From: CAYVMD01 sp964452465 | GTDB taxonomy: Bacteria > Armatimonadota > JACIXR01 | Assembly: GCA_964452465.1 (NCBI GenBank) | Contig: CAYVMD010000006.1 | Coordinates: forward strand, 1-64,000 | Direction of reading: 5' to 3' | DNA length: 64,000 nucleotides | In this document: piece after piece, positions 26,012 through 33,871 of the stretch | How positions within the stretch are numbered: the stretch's first letter is position 1 | Layout: each line of letters starts with the position of its first letter | The notes under the pieces: model-generated | Seen by the model: only the letters and a program-made list of their open reading frames with translations | Told to the model about the DNA's origin: nothing | The model's database searches: none | Translations under genes and position numbers: made by a program

Positions 26012-27193
26012 TTAAGAAGGATTTTTCTGGAATTTTGCTTCCTTCACCAGGATGAGAAGCAAGAGGCTTGCAAGGAAGGCGAGGGAAGCTCCCATGCTGA
26101 AGGCGACGAGGGTTCCCTTCCAATGCCAGACTGCCCCGAAGATGACGCTGGCGGGAAGAGCTCCTACCCCTATAGCGAACCGATAGATTCCGTAAGCGGT
26201 TCCCCTCAATTCGGGAGGAACCAAATCGGCAACGAACGCCCTTTCGGCTCCTTCCACGAGGGAATAGTAGAAACCGTAGAGGATAAAAAGGAGCCAGATG
26301 TGAAGGGGAACGCGAGCGAGGGCGAAGCCCAAGTAGGTGAGGGCGTAGATGCCCCATCCCAGGACTATAACATAGCGCCTTCCTATCCTGTCGGAGAGCA
26401 TTCCTCCGGGCAGGGAGAAGATGGTCCTTGCCATGTCCAGGGCAAACCAGAGCATGGGGATCAGTTCGAGGGGGACACCGGTGTTCCTTGCTCGCAGGAG
26501 GAGAAAGGCATCACTGGAATTGCCAAGGGTGAAGAGCACGATAACGATGAGGAAGATCTTGAAGTTGATGTTGAAGGGTTTAAGGGACAAGCGCAAGGGG
26601 ATTTTCTCTTCTCTTTCCCTTGGCTGAAGTTCGGTGACCGGGATGAGGGCTAATAGGGAGAGGATAGCGGGGAGGGCAGCGAGTGCAAAGAGGGGACGGA
26701 GGTTATTTCGCAGAAGAACGAGGAGGAGGGTGGCAAACAGAGGCCCTATGGCTGCTCCCAAATTGTCCAAAGCCCTATGGAAGCCGAAGGCGCGCCCCCT
26801 GTACTCCTCGGGGGTGGAATCAGCTATCAACGCATCCCTGGGAGCTCCTCGAACGCCCTTCCCCGTCCTATCTAAGAACCTTATGACCAGGACATGCCAT
26901 GGAGCCTGAGCGATGGAGATAATGGGACGGCTGAGAGAGGAGAGGGAATATCCCAAAACGACGATCTTTTTCCGCATCCTCAACCTATCCGACAACCAGC
27001 CGGAGAGGATCTGGAGAAGGCTGGCGGTGGTCTCCGCGATCCCCTCGATAACGCCGATGAAGACGGTGCTTGCCCGGAGGACCTGCTTGAGGAATATAGG
27101 GAGGAGGGGATAGATCATTTCACTGCTGACATCGTTGAGGAGGCTGACGATGCCCAGGAGAAAAACATTGCGAGATATGCCCTTTATGCGCAT
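26012..27193 (-). CDS. Major facilitator superfamily transporter
   Basis: 393 aa from ATG 27193. An in-frame TTG four codons earlier lies inside the ribosome site TTGGAGG, so it is not the start. About twelve hydrophobic segments are visible. The loop 2-3 motif GWLSDRLRMRKK and its repeat GMLSDRIGRRYV show the two six-helix halves, and DRTGKGVRGAPRDALIAD is typical of a group of MFS proteins annotated as drug or sugar efflux. The substrate is unknown. The start is only 23 bases from the mature 3' end of tRNA-Thr, with no room for a promoter. Confidence 0.85.
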   Translation of the reverse strand: MRIKGISRNVFLLGIVSLLNDVSSEMIYPLLPIFLKQVLRASTVFIGVIEGIAETTASLLQILSGWLSDRLRMRKKIVVLGYSLSSLSRPIISIAQAPWHVLVIRFLDRTGKGVRGAPRDALIADSTPEEYRGRAFGFHRALDNLGAAIGPLFATLLLVLLRNNLRPLFALAALPAILSLLALIPVTELQPREREEKIPLRLSLKPFNINFKIFLIVIVLFTLGNSSDAFLLLRARNTGVPLELIPMLWFALDMARTIFSLPGGMLSDRIGRRYVIVLGWGIYALTYLGFALARVPLHIWLLFILYGFYYSLVEGAERAFVADLVPPELRGTAYGIYRFAIGVGALPASVIFGAVWHWKGTLVAFSMGASLAFLASLLLLILVKEAKFQKNPS

Positions 27194-27215
27194 TTTTGCC
27201 TCCAAAATAAAAAAA

Positions 27216-27290
27216 TGGAGCCGACGGTGGGATTCGAACCCACGACCTGGTGATTACGAATCACCCGCTCTTCCACTGAGCTACATCGGC
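27216..27290 (-). tRNA. tRNA-Thr (anticodon CGT)
   Basis: The minus strand folds into a complete cloverleaf. GCCGATG pairs with CGTCGGC in the acceptor stem (one G-U). The D arm has AGCTCAGTGGAAGAGC. The anticodon stem GGTGA/TCACC holds CGT, which reads ACG. The T arm has GGTTCGAATCC. The 3' CCA is encoded (27216-27218). It is 75 bases with CCA. Confidence 0.95.
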
Positions 27291-27299
27291 TTCTATAAA

Positions 27300-27327
27300 A
27301 TTATAACCAACAATTCGAACTGCGCAA
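27300..27327 (-). promoter_or_regulatory. Promoter of tRNA-Thr
   Basis: Minus strand TTGCGC (complement of 27322-27327), 16-base spacer, TATAAT (complement of 27300-27305), ten bases before the mature tRNA 5' end. Confidence 0.65.
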
Positions 27328-27418
27328 ATATTAGGACATGACCCCCTTCTTACATTTTCATAGAGAATTGAGTTAAAGACAAGCACGAGTCCAATATGTT
27401 ATGGGATTTTACGCTCGC

Positions 27419-27447
27419 TTGACATAGCCTTCCCTTCAGGGCATAAT
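27419..27447 (+). promoter_or_regulatory. Promoter of the gyrB-dnaX-recR gene run
   Basis: Consensus TTGACA (27419-27424), 17-base spacer, CATAAT (27442-27447). The ATG of gyrB is only nine bases after the -10 box, so transcription would start at or next to the start codon. No ribosome site lies upstream of the ATG. Confidence 0.7.
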
Positions 27448-27455
27448 AAAAAGAG

Positions 27456-29381
27456 ATGCAAGAACTCAATACCTACACCGCTGAGCATATAACCGTCCTC
27501 AAGGGGCTGGAAGCGGTCAGAAAACGCCCCGCTATGTATATAGGCTCCACCGGTCCCCGGGGATTACATCACCTCGTCTTCGAGGTGGTGGACAACTCTA
27601 TAGATGAGGTGATGGCGGGCTTTTGTTCGAGGATAGAGGTGATAATCCATAAGGATAACAGCATCTCTGTGATCGATGACGGGCGAGGCATACCTGTGGA
27701 CCTTCACCCCGAGCTCAAACTCCCCGGCGTGGAAGTGGTGATGACCGTCCTCCACGCAGGCTCGAAGTTCGGAGGGGGAAGTTACAAGGTGGCAGGTGGA
27801 TTGCATGGCGTAGGGGTTTCCGTAGTTAACGCCCTCTCCGAATGGCTGGAGGTTAAAGTCAAAAGGGAAGGGAAGATCTGGTATCAAAAATACCAACGGG
27901 GGGTGCCGGTAACTCCTCTCAAGACGATAGGCAATGCCTCCTCCACGGGCACAACTGTTCGTTTCCTTCCCGATGAGGAAATCTTCGGCAAATACGAATG
28001 GAACTACGAAACAATAGCGGAGCGCCTCCGCAATCTCGCTTATCTCAACCCTACGGTAAAAATAGTCCTCGTTGATGAGAGGACGGATACCAAGGAAACT
28101 TTCCATTACAAGGGTGGGTTGGAGGCGTTCGTTCAGTTCGTCAATAGGACCAAAACCCCTCTCCACAAGCCGATCTACATAAAGCAATCCCGCAATGGTT
28201 GCGAGGTAGAGATAGCGATTCAGTATACGGATTCCTATCAAGAGACCATCATCTCCTTCGCCAACAATATCAATACCGTGGAGGGTGGGACGCATGTTTC
28301 CGGCTTTAAGACCGCCCTTACAAGGGTGATAAATCAATATGCTCGCAAGTTGGGCTTGCTCAAGGAGAAGGACCCCAACATAGGTGGTGAGGATGCACGG
28401 GAAGGGCTTACCGCTATTATAAGCGTGAAGCTCCTCCAGCCCCAGTTTGAGGGACAAACGAAGACGAAATTAGGCAACAGCGAAATGGAAGGGTTGATGA
28501 ATTCCATAGTAGGTGAGGAGCTTTCTCGCTTCTTCGAGGAGAATCCTTCCATAGCGAGGAAGATTATAGAGAAGGGGCTAACCGCTTTTCGAGCGAGGGA
28601 AGCGGCTAAGAGGGCAGCGGAATTAGTGAAGAGGCAAAGCGCCCTCGAGTCTTCCACCCTTCCGGGAAAGTTGGCGGATTGCACGGAGAGGGACCCCTCG
28701 AAATGTGAACTCTATATCGTAGAGGGAGATTCGGCAGGGGGCTCAGCAAAGCAGGGACGGGATAGGAGGTTCCAAGCCATCCTTCCCCTCAAGGGGAAGA
28801 TCCTCAATGTGGAGAAGGCGCGCATGGATAAGGCGCTGGAGAACGAGGAGATAAAAGCGCTGATAACCGCTTTGGGCACAGGAATCGCAGAAGGCGGGGA
28901 GGAGGATGGCAAATTTGCCATCGATCGCCTTCGTTATCATCGCATAATCATAATGACCGATGCGGATGTGGATGGCGCTCATATAAGGACTCTCCTTTTG
29001 ACCTTTTTCTACCGCTATATGCGTCCCCTAATAGAGCGGGGGCATATATACATCGCCCAGCCTCCCCTCTACCAGATAAAGGTGGGTAGGGATGGCAAGG
29101 AGAGGTATTATGCTAATAGCGAGGAGGAAAAGGAGCAGATCCTTAAATCCTTGAAGCGGAAGGATGTCTCCATCCAGAGATATAAGGGATTGGGGGAGAT
29201 GAACCCGCAACAATTATGGGAAACCACCATGGATCCTGCGAATCGTCGGATAATCCAGGTGACCCTGGAGGACGCCATCAAAGCGGACGAGATTTTTACC
29301 ACCCTTATGGGAGGGAAGGTGGAACCTCGCAGAGAGTTCATAGAAAGACATGCCAAGGAGGTGCGGAACTTAGATATATGA
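27456..29381 (+). CDS. gyrB: DNA gyrase subunit B
   Basis: 641 aa, the standard short bacterial form. ATPase part: KRPAMYIGSTGPRGLHHLV, VVDNSIDEVMAGF, IDDGRGIPVD and GGLHGVGVSVVNALS. The transducer domain follows. The TOPRIM part has VEGDSAGGSAKQGRDR, PLKGKILNVEKA and MTDADVDGAHIRTLLLTFF, and the tail has KGLGEMNPQQLWETTMDP. It introduces negative supercoils with GyrA, which is not in this window. It heads a gene run that continues into dnaX. The message is probably leaderless. Confidence 0.97.
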   Translation: MQELNTYTAEHITVLKGLEAVRKRPAMYIGSTGPRGLHHLVFEVVDNSIDEVMAGFCSRIEVIIHKDNSISVIDDGRGIPVDLHPELKLPGVEVVMTVLHAGSKFGGGSYKVAGGLHGVGVSVVNALSEWLEVKVKREGKIWYQKYQRGVPVTPLKTIGNASSTGTTVRFLPDEEIFGKYEWNYETIAERLRNLAYLNPTVKIVLVDERTDTKETFHYKGGLEAFVQFVNRTKTPLHKPIYIKQSRNGCEVEIAIQYTDSYQETIISFANNINTVEGGTHVSGFKTALTRVINQYARKLGLLKEKDPNIGGEDAREGLTAIISVKLLQPQFEGQTKTKLGNSEMEGLMNSIVGEELSRFFEENPSIARKIIEKGLTAFRAREAAKRAAELVKRQSALESSTLPGKLADCTERDPSKCELYIVEGDSAGGSAKQGRDRRFQAILPLKGKILNVEKARMDKALENEEIKALITALGTGIAEGGEEDGKFAIDRLRYHRIIIMTDADVDGAHIRTLLLTFFYRYMRPLIERGHIYIAQPPLYQIKVGRDGKERYYANSEEEKEQILKSLKRKDVSIQRYKGLGEMNPQQLWETTMDPANRRIIQVTLEDAIKADEIFTTLMGGKVEPRREFIERHAKEVRNLDI

Positions 29382-29932
29382 GCAATAAAAAAGCCCTTAC
29401 CCCGCCTCAAGCCCTTCAATTGGTCAACCATGGCCCCACCATTTTGGTGACAGTGGAGGGCGAGAGGTATCCTAACATAATAACCCTCGCCTGGTGCACC
29501 CCGGTGAGCGCCCGTCCACCTCTGGTAGCCATAAGCGTGGCTCCCTCTCGTTATTCCCATTCGCTGATTCTCAAAAGCGGAGAATTCGTCATAAACATCC
29601 CCAATGCCTCTCTTCTCCAAGTTGTCCAGCGGTGTGGCACCGTCTCGGGGAGAAATGTGGATAAATTCAAGGATAATAACCTCACCCCCATCCCAGCGAG
29701 CAAGGTGAAAGCCCCCCTTATTGAAGAGTGCGTGGGACATATAGAGTGTAAACTCTATGATAAGTTCACGGCAGGGGACCACACCGTATTCATCGGCGAG
29801 GTTGTCGCGGGAGCGGTGAACGAGGACCTCTACGATGGACACCTCATCACCGATAAGGAGGAGGGGGGCACCCTCCATCACTTGGGAGGCAACGCTTATG
29901 CCATCGCCGGGAAGAGGGTCTTTGCTCCTTAA
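29378..29932 (+). CDS. Flavin reductase-like FMN-binding protein
   Basis: 184 aa from ATG 29378, which overlaps the gyrB stop by four bases (ATGA). The frame runs further back inside gyrB, but that part is shadow. The flavoredoxin/flavin reductase split barrel is shown by TLAWCTPVSARPPLVAISVA, SHSLILKSGEFVINIPN and CGTVSGRNVDKF. Members use NAD(P)H or ferredoxin to reduce FMN, or act as small electron carriers. HTVFIGEVVAGAV matches the dimer strand. The partner is unknown; a redox protein inside a replication operon is unusual. Confidence 0.85.
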   Translation: MSNKKALTPPQALQLVNHGPTILVTVEGERYPNIITLAWCTPVSARPPLVAISVAPSRYSHSLILKSGEFVINIPNASLLQVVQRCGTVSGRNVDKFKDNNLTPIPASKVKAPLIEECVGHIECKLYDKFTAGDHTVFIGEVVAGAVNEDLYDGHLITDKEEGGTLHHLGGNAYAIAGKRVFAP

Positions 29933-29995
29933 CCCCCTTTTTATCAGCGGTGGTTTTTCCCATGGGATTAATTAAAAAGAGAAGGAGGTGAGAAA

Positions 29996-30184
29996 ATGCC
30001 CATAATCACCGTGGAAGGACGTGCTCTTGACATAGAGAAGAAGCGGGAACTCGTAGCAAAGATAACCGAAATCGCTACCCAAATCTACAACCTGCCCAAG
30101 GAAACGATAACCGTGGTCATCAAGGAAAATCCCCCCGAGAACATAGGCGTTGGAGGGAAGTTGATCGTAGATCTCTCTAAATAA
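29996..30184 (+). CDS. 4-oxalocrotonate tautomerase family protein
   Basis: 62 aa, exactly the family length. After Met removal the N-terminal residue is Pro (MPIITVEGRALDIEKKRELV), the catalytic base of 4-OT enzymes. The rest (ITEIATQIYNLPKETITVVIKE and the C-terminal GGKLI) forms the beta-alpha-beta unit that assembles as hexamers. It tautomerises enols of 2-oxo acids, though the natural substrate here is unknown. AAGGAGGTGAG lies six bases before the start. It is eight bases upstream of dnaX. Confidence 0.9.
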   Translation: MPIITVEGRALDIEKKRELVAKITEIATQIYNLPKETITVVIKENPPENIGVGGKLIVDLSK

Positions 30185-30191
30185 AAAGGAC

Positions 30192-31853
30192 ATGCAATAC
30201 CTCACCCTCTACCGTAAGTGGAGACCCCGAATCTTCGAGGAAGTAGTGGGGCAAAGGCATGTTACCCAAACCCTCCAAAACGCTATAAGAAATGGTAACA
30301 TAGCCCATGCGTATCTTTTCTGTGGACCACGAGGAACGGGGAAGACCACCACCGCTCGTATACTTGCCAAAGCCCTTAATTGCAGGGAAGGACCTACCCC
30401 AACCCCCTGCAACAAATGCGATATATGCGAGGCGATAACGGAAGGGAGGGCAATGGATGTCATAGAAATGGACGCTGCCTCCTCGACGAGCGTGGAGGAT
30501 GTGCGCGATCTTAGGGAAAAGGCGAGATTGGCGCCCGCTCAGGCAAGGTATAAGTTTTACATAATAGACGAGGTGCATCGGTTATCTCGTTCTGCCTTCG
30601 ACGCCTTGTTGAAAACATTGGAGGAGCCTCCCCAGAATGTGATCTTCATTCTTGCCACTACGGAACCCAATAGAGTTCCTCCAACCATCGTTTCCCGTTG
30701 TCAAAGATTCGATTTCCGAAGGGGAAGCGAGGAGGAAATAAAGGGATATCTGAGAAGGGTATGTGAGGGAGAGGGAATAGAAGCAGAGGATTCGGCGCTT
30801 TTTCTCGTTGCTTCTCAGGCGGAAGGGAGTTGGCGGGATGCCCTATCCTTGCTGGAGCAGGTCATCGCTTACGCAGGTAACCGCATAACCTCGGAGGATG
30901 TGAGGGAAGTTTTAGGGTTGGTGGAGGAGGAGGTGTTCTCCTCTCTAATTCGTTCCCTTTACCAGCAGAATCCCGTTTTGGGTATGCAACTCATAAAGGA
31001 GGTGTTGGAGGGGGGAAAGGATCCGCGGGATTTCCTGCGCGGGCTGGCGAAATATATGCGTGACCTCCTCTTCATCAAGATAGGAGCGGAGGAGCTCCTG
31101 GAGAGGGAGGGGGACAAATTGGAGAAAATGAGGGAGGAGGCAGAACCTTTACCGAATTCCTTCCTCATCCAGGCGATAGAAACAGTAACCGCAACGGAGA
31201 ACAGGCTTCGGTTGTCTCCTTCTCCTCGCTTGCCCTTGGAGATAATGTATGTCCAACTTCTCCAATTGTTTCAGAGGACCCTCCAGCCCGCAAAAATAAA
31301 GCATGCCGCAAAAGAGGAGGCTCAGCCAATCCCTCCCGAGGTCGTTACTCAGCCTGTAGGCACTCCCCAACCTGCAGCGGTGGAAACCCCATCCCAACAG
31401 ATGGTTCCACCCCAACTCGCCCAACCTCAGCCATCTGCTCCTTCGGATAGTTCCTTAACCTTTCCTCAGTTGCTTGCTCAGTGGAGGAAGATCCTGAGTA
31501 TCTTGCAGAGGGAATCCCCCCAAGTTTACTCCTTCCTCCAACACGCTACCCCCGTTTCCCTTGAGGGGGGTATTCTCACCTTTGGCTTTCCTCCCGAGAG
31601 GGAGTTTCTCAAGAAGAGATTCGATAGCGATTCTTCTAAGCACAAGGTTCTCCTTAAGGCGATCCAGAAGTGTTTCCCCCAGGTTTCCCTAAAATTCCAA
31701 ACCACCTTGGTAGAAGAGAAGGAGGGGAAAGAACCTGCTCCTCAACGGGAAGAACCGGAGGAGCTGGACGACAACCTGAGATTGCTTTTCTCCGTCTTCC
31801 CGGAGGCTAAAATTATAAAAAGAAACGGAGGTCAGAGCGAAGGAAATGTTTAA
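30192..31853 (+). CDS. dnaX: DNA polymerase III subunits gamma and tau
   Basis: 553 aa clamp-loader ATPase. YRKWRPRIFEEVVGQ opens the protein, Walker A is FCGPRGTGKTTTARILAKAL, and the zinc module has CNKCDIC. Walker B is YKFYIIDEVHRLS, followed by LLKTLEEPP and sensor motif SRCQRFDF. Domain III ends near residue 350. A Pro/Gln-rich linker (residues about 375-425) leads to a tau-like C-domain. No slippery A-AAA-AAG site was seen at a place that would make a short gamma form. It overlaps ybaB by eight bases in the classical dnaX-ybaB-recR order. Confidence 0.95.
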   Translation: MQYLTLYRKWRPRIFEEVVGQRHVTQTLQNAIRNGNIAHAYLFCGPRGTGKTTTARILAKALNCREGPTPTPCNKCDICEAITEGRAMDVIEMDAASSTSVEDVRDLREKARLAPAQARYKFYIIDEVHRLSRSAFDALLKTLEEPPQNVIFILATTEPNRVPPTIVSRCQRFDFRRGSEEEIKGYLRRVCEGEGIEAEDSALFLVASQAEGSWRDALSLLEQVIAYAGNRITSEDVREVLGLVEEEVFSSLIRSLYQQNPVLGMQLIKEVLEGGKDPRDFLRGLAKYMRDLLFIKIGAEELLEREGDKLEKMREEAEPLPNSFLIQAIETVTATENRLRLSPSPRLPLEIMYVQLLQLFQRTLQPAKIKHAAKEEAQPIPPEVVTQPVGTPQPAAVETPSQQMVPPQLAQPQPSAPSDSSLTFPQLLAQWRKILSILQRESPQVYSFLQHATPVSLEGGILTFGFPPEREFLKKRFDSDSSKHKVLLKAIQKCFPQVSLKFQTTLVEEKEGKEPAPQREEPEELDDNLRLLFSVFPEAKIIKRNGGQSEGNV

Positions 31854-32145
31854 ATCCTTAGAAAAACAATACAAAAAGTTGATGGAGGACCTTATGAAAG
31901 TTAATGAGGCGTTGGCGAATGAAAGGATCGAAGCCACAGCAGGAGGGGGTATGGTGAAGGCGGTTGTCTCAGGACAAGGCGAGGTCCTGGAGATAACCAT
32001 CTCGCCCGAGGTCGTCGATCCTAATGATGTGGAGATGCTACAGGACCTTGTTTTGTCCGCGGTGCGCTCCGCTCTCACTGAGGCAGCCAAGAGGAAAGAG
32101 CAGGCGCTCTCCCAAATAACCGGGGGGTTGTTGCCTCCCTTCTGA
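31846..32145 (+). CDS. ybaB: YbaB/EbfC nucleoid-associated protein
   Basis: 99 aa. Residues 1-30 are a helical start (MFKSLEKQYKKLMEDLMKV). EATAGGGMVKAVVSGQGEV is the conserved core, and ITISPEVVDPNDVEMLQDLV the second conserved part. The protein binds DNA as a dimer and is encoded between dnaX and recR in most bacteria. Its start lies inside the end of dnaX, with the ribosome site GGAGG within dnaX. Function in replication or repair is inferred from its fixed neighbours. Confidence 0.93.
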   Translation: MFKSLEKQYKKLMEDLMKVNEALANERIEATAGGGMVKAVVSGQGEVLEITISPEVVDPNDVEMLQDLVLSAVRSALTEAAKRKEQALSQITGGLLPPF

Positions 32146-32146
32146 T

Positions 32147-32740
32147 ATGCCCAGTAAAACCTTAAACAACTTGATCGGCGTGCTCTCTAAATTACCCGGA
32201 ATAGGACCGAAGACCGCCACCCGCCTTGCCTTTTTCATCCTTAGAATGCCTACACAAGAAGCGGAAGAGTTAGCGGACGCTATAAGGAAGGTGAAAGAAG
32301 AAGTAAAAGTCTGTAGGGAATGTGGGAACTACGCCGATGAGGAGATCTGCGATATATGCTCTGATCAGAAGAGGGATAGATCGGTTCTCTGCGTGGTTGC
32401 CGATCCTCGAGATGTGATCGCCATAGATAACACGCGAGAATATAGGGGGTTGTATCATGTCTTAGGGGGGGTGCTTTCGCCTTTGGATGGAGTGGGACCG
32501 GAGCAATTGCGGATAAGGGAACTATTAGACAGATTGAAGGAAAGCGATGTAACAGAGGTGATAATCGCCCTCAGCCCCACAGTGGAGGGGGAGGCGACCG
32601 CAATTTATTTGGCTAAGTTAATCAAACCATTGGGAGTGAAGGTGACCCGCATCGCTCCCGGCATCCCTGTGGGAGGGGAGTTGGATTACGCCGATCCCGC
32701 TACGCTCATAAAATCGCTTGAGGGAAGGCGAGAAATTTAG
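32147..32740 (+). CDS. recR: Recombination mediator protein RecR
   Basis: 197 aa, normal length. The helix-hairpin-helix LSKLPGIGPKTATRLAFFIL starts the protein. The C4 zinc finger CRECGNYADEEICDIC follows at residues about 58-73. The TOPRIM part begins LCVVADPRDVIAIDNTREYR and includes YHVLGGVLSPLDGVGPEQL. The Walker-like C-terminal motif is GIPVGGELDYADPATLIKSL. It loads RecA on gapped DNA with RecO and RecF. It begins one base after the ybaB stop. Confidence 0.95.
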   Translation: MPSKTLNNLIGVLSKLPGIGPKTATRLAFFILRMPTQEAEELADAIRKVKEEVKVCRECGNYADEEICDICSDQKRDRSVLCVVADPRDVIAIDNTREYRGLYHVLGGVLSPLDGVGPEQLRIRELLDRLKESDVTEVIIALSPTVEGEATAIYLAKLIKPLGVKVTRIAPGIPVGGELDYADPATLIKSLEGRREI

Positions 32741-32776
32741 TAGAATAGTCAAAAATTATTGAGGAGGAAAAAAGAG

Positions 32777-33076
32777 ATGGAAGATATTAACGCCAAGAAG
32801 GAGAAGATAATGGAAAATTTGAAGGAGGTGCGGGATCCCGAGCTGGGTTTTCCCATCGTCGATGCGGGATTGATAGATGAAATAGAGGTGGAAGGAAAGA
32901 AAGCGAGGATAACCTATCACCTTACCGCTCCCTTTTGTCCCCCTCCCTTCGCCCTTTACATCGGGAAGCAGATAAAGGAGAAGACATTAGAGGTAGAGGG
33001 AGTGGAGGAAGTGGAAGTTACCCTCCGAGGGCATATAGCGGAAGAGGAAATAAACCAGATGTTGAGGGAAGAGTAA
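32777..33076 (+). CDS. DUF59/MIP18-family metal-sulfur cluster protein
   Basis: 99 aa from ATG 32777, with GAGGAGG nine bases upstream; a TTG at 32759 lies in front of that site and is rejected. LKEVRDPELGFPIVDAGLID and LTAPFCPPPFALYIGKQI match the MIP18/SufT/PaaD fold, in which the single conserved Cys before Pro binds an Fe-S or metal. The usual C-terminal Trp is absent. Family members help assemble Fe-S clusters. It is last in the gyrB-recR gene run. Confidence 0.8.
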   Translation: MEDINAKKEKIMENLKEVRDPELGFPIVDAGLIDEIEVEGKKARITYHLTAPFCPPPFALYIGKQIKEKTLEVEGVEEVEVTLRGHIAEEEINQMLREE

Positions 33077-33112
33077 GAAGGTAGAGGATTTTAGGCGTTG
33101 CCTTGAAACTCT

Positions 33113-33541
33113 TTATTTGGGTGGAAGAGGGGTTACTTTTGGATGGCGGTGGGAGATGAGGAGAAGCTGTATCAGGTAATAGGAGCCGAGGAAGCGGGGG
33201 AGGGTGAGGAGGATCTTCCAAGGTAAGGGGGAGGCATGTGCCCAAGAGGCGTGGAGGGAGATGGCGAGCATCAAAACACCGAAGGCGAGGAGGAATGCCC
33301 CGATGGTTCCAAAGAAGCGTTTCCAGTCCCTCGTCTTTCGGAAGTAATCCAGTATCTCGTAGAAGATAAGGGCGCCTAATAGAAGGAAAAGCACTCCTAC
33401 CCCTTCCAACCCCATCCTTGTGAAGGCATCCGCAAGGGGGAAAATAGCGAGGCTTAGGATCCTCCACCACCCTTTAAAACCGATGGGAGGAGGAACCTCG
33501 ACGGTTTGCTTTTTTGCCTCTTTGTCCTTTTTCTGCTTCAT
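33113..33541 (-). CDS. Small integral membrane protein of unknown function
   Basis: 142 aa with a basic N-terminus (MKQKKDKEAKKQ) and about four hydrophobic segments: WWRILSLAIFPLADAF, VGVLFLLLGALIFYEIL, TIGAFLLAFGVLMLAISL and a last one near residue 115. No family is recognised. The ribosome site is weak and far from the ATG (AAGAGG, about 15 bases), so the start is uncertain. It converges with the DUF59 gene and stands alone on its strand. Confidence 0.55.
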   Translation of the reverse strand: MKQKKDKEAKKQTVEVPPPIGFKGWWRILSLAIFPLADAFTRMGLEGVGVLFLLLGALIFYEILDYFRKTRDWKRFFGTIGAFLLAFGVLMLAISLHASWAHASPLPWKILLTLPRFLGSYYLIQLLLISHRHPKVTPLPPK

Positions 33542-33646
33542 GGCTTTTAATTTTCCCCTCTTCTCCTAGGGAAGTCAAGGGATAACATGCCATATGCCAA
33601 GAACAATTTCCCTTCAAAAAAATTTTTAATTTTTCGCCCCACCCCC

Positions 33647-33673
33647 TTGCCCAAAAAAACTTGTTGTTATAAT
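33647..33673 (+). promoter_or_regulatory. Promoter of the second pseudopilin gene
   Basis: TTGCCC (33647-33652), 15-base spacer, TATAAT (33668-33673). The predicted start near 33680 leaves an untranslated leader of about 190 bases. The 33542-33871 gap (330 bases) holds only this promoter and the leader. Confidence 0.55.
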
Positions 33674-33679
33674 TTTTAT

Positions 33680-33871
33680 GAAGACCAATTCTCCCACAGA
33701 GGGTTGGTCCTCGTATCCTCTTAAAGAGGTGGTGATGTGATTTGAGGGTATTGAGTTGAAGCAGGAAGTGCCCGCCTTCCTGCTTAAAATGAAAGAAGGG
33801 TTGGCCCCTGACCCTTCAAAGAAGTGGGCTTGCAGGGGCGAAACTAAACAAAAGGAGGAGAAAGGGTAAAG
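33680..33871 (+). promoter_or_regulatory. Structured 5' leader RNA of the second pseudopilin gene (candidate riboswitch-like element)
   Basis: It has two upstream hairpins (33683-33688/33704-33709 and CCTCTTAAAGAGG at 33716-33728). P1 follows (10 bp, 33759-33768/33776-33785, loop TGCCCGC), then nine bases, then P2 (7 bp, 33795-33801/33811-33817). AAAGAA, GTGGGC (33824-33829) and GGGGC (33835-33839) come next, and the AGGAGG ribosome site is about 15 bases later. The P1 loop GCCCGC pairs with GTGGGC over 6 bp. The P2 loop GCCCCTG could alternatively pair with CAGGGGC (33833-33839). The leader at 17179 has the same order. Confidence 0.6.

Noticed and set aside
27340..27455. Possible replication origin next to gyrB
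   Set aside because: No DnaA-box cluster (TTATCCACA-like) or AT-rich unwinding repeat is visible, and dnaA, dnaN and recF are absent.
31800..31830. Possible programmed frameshift in dnaX near ATAAAAAGAAACGGAGG
   Set aside because: The run is not an A-AAA-AAG slippery heptamer in the correct frame and lies at the very end of the gene, so it would not create a gamma form.
33824..33839. Reading the pseudopilin leader as a c-di-GMP-I (GEMM) riboswitch because of AAAGAGTGG in one copy
   Set aside because: The rest of the GEMM consensus (the CACGCACAGGGCAAACC start and the receptor strand) is missing, and the P1 loop pairing does not fit that fold.
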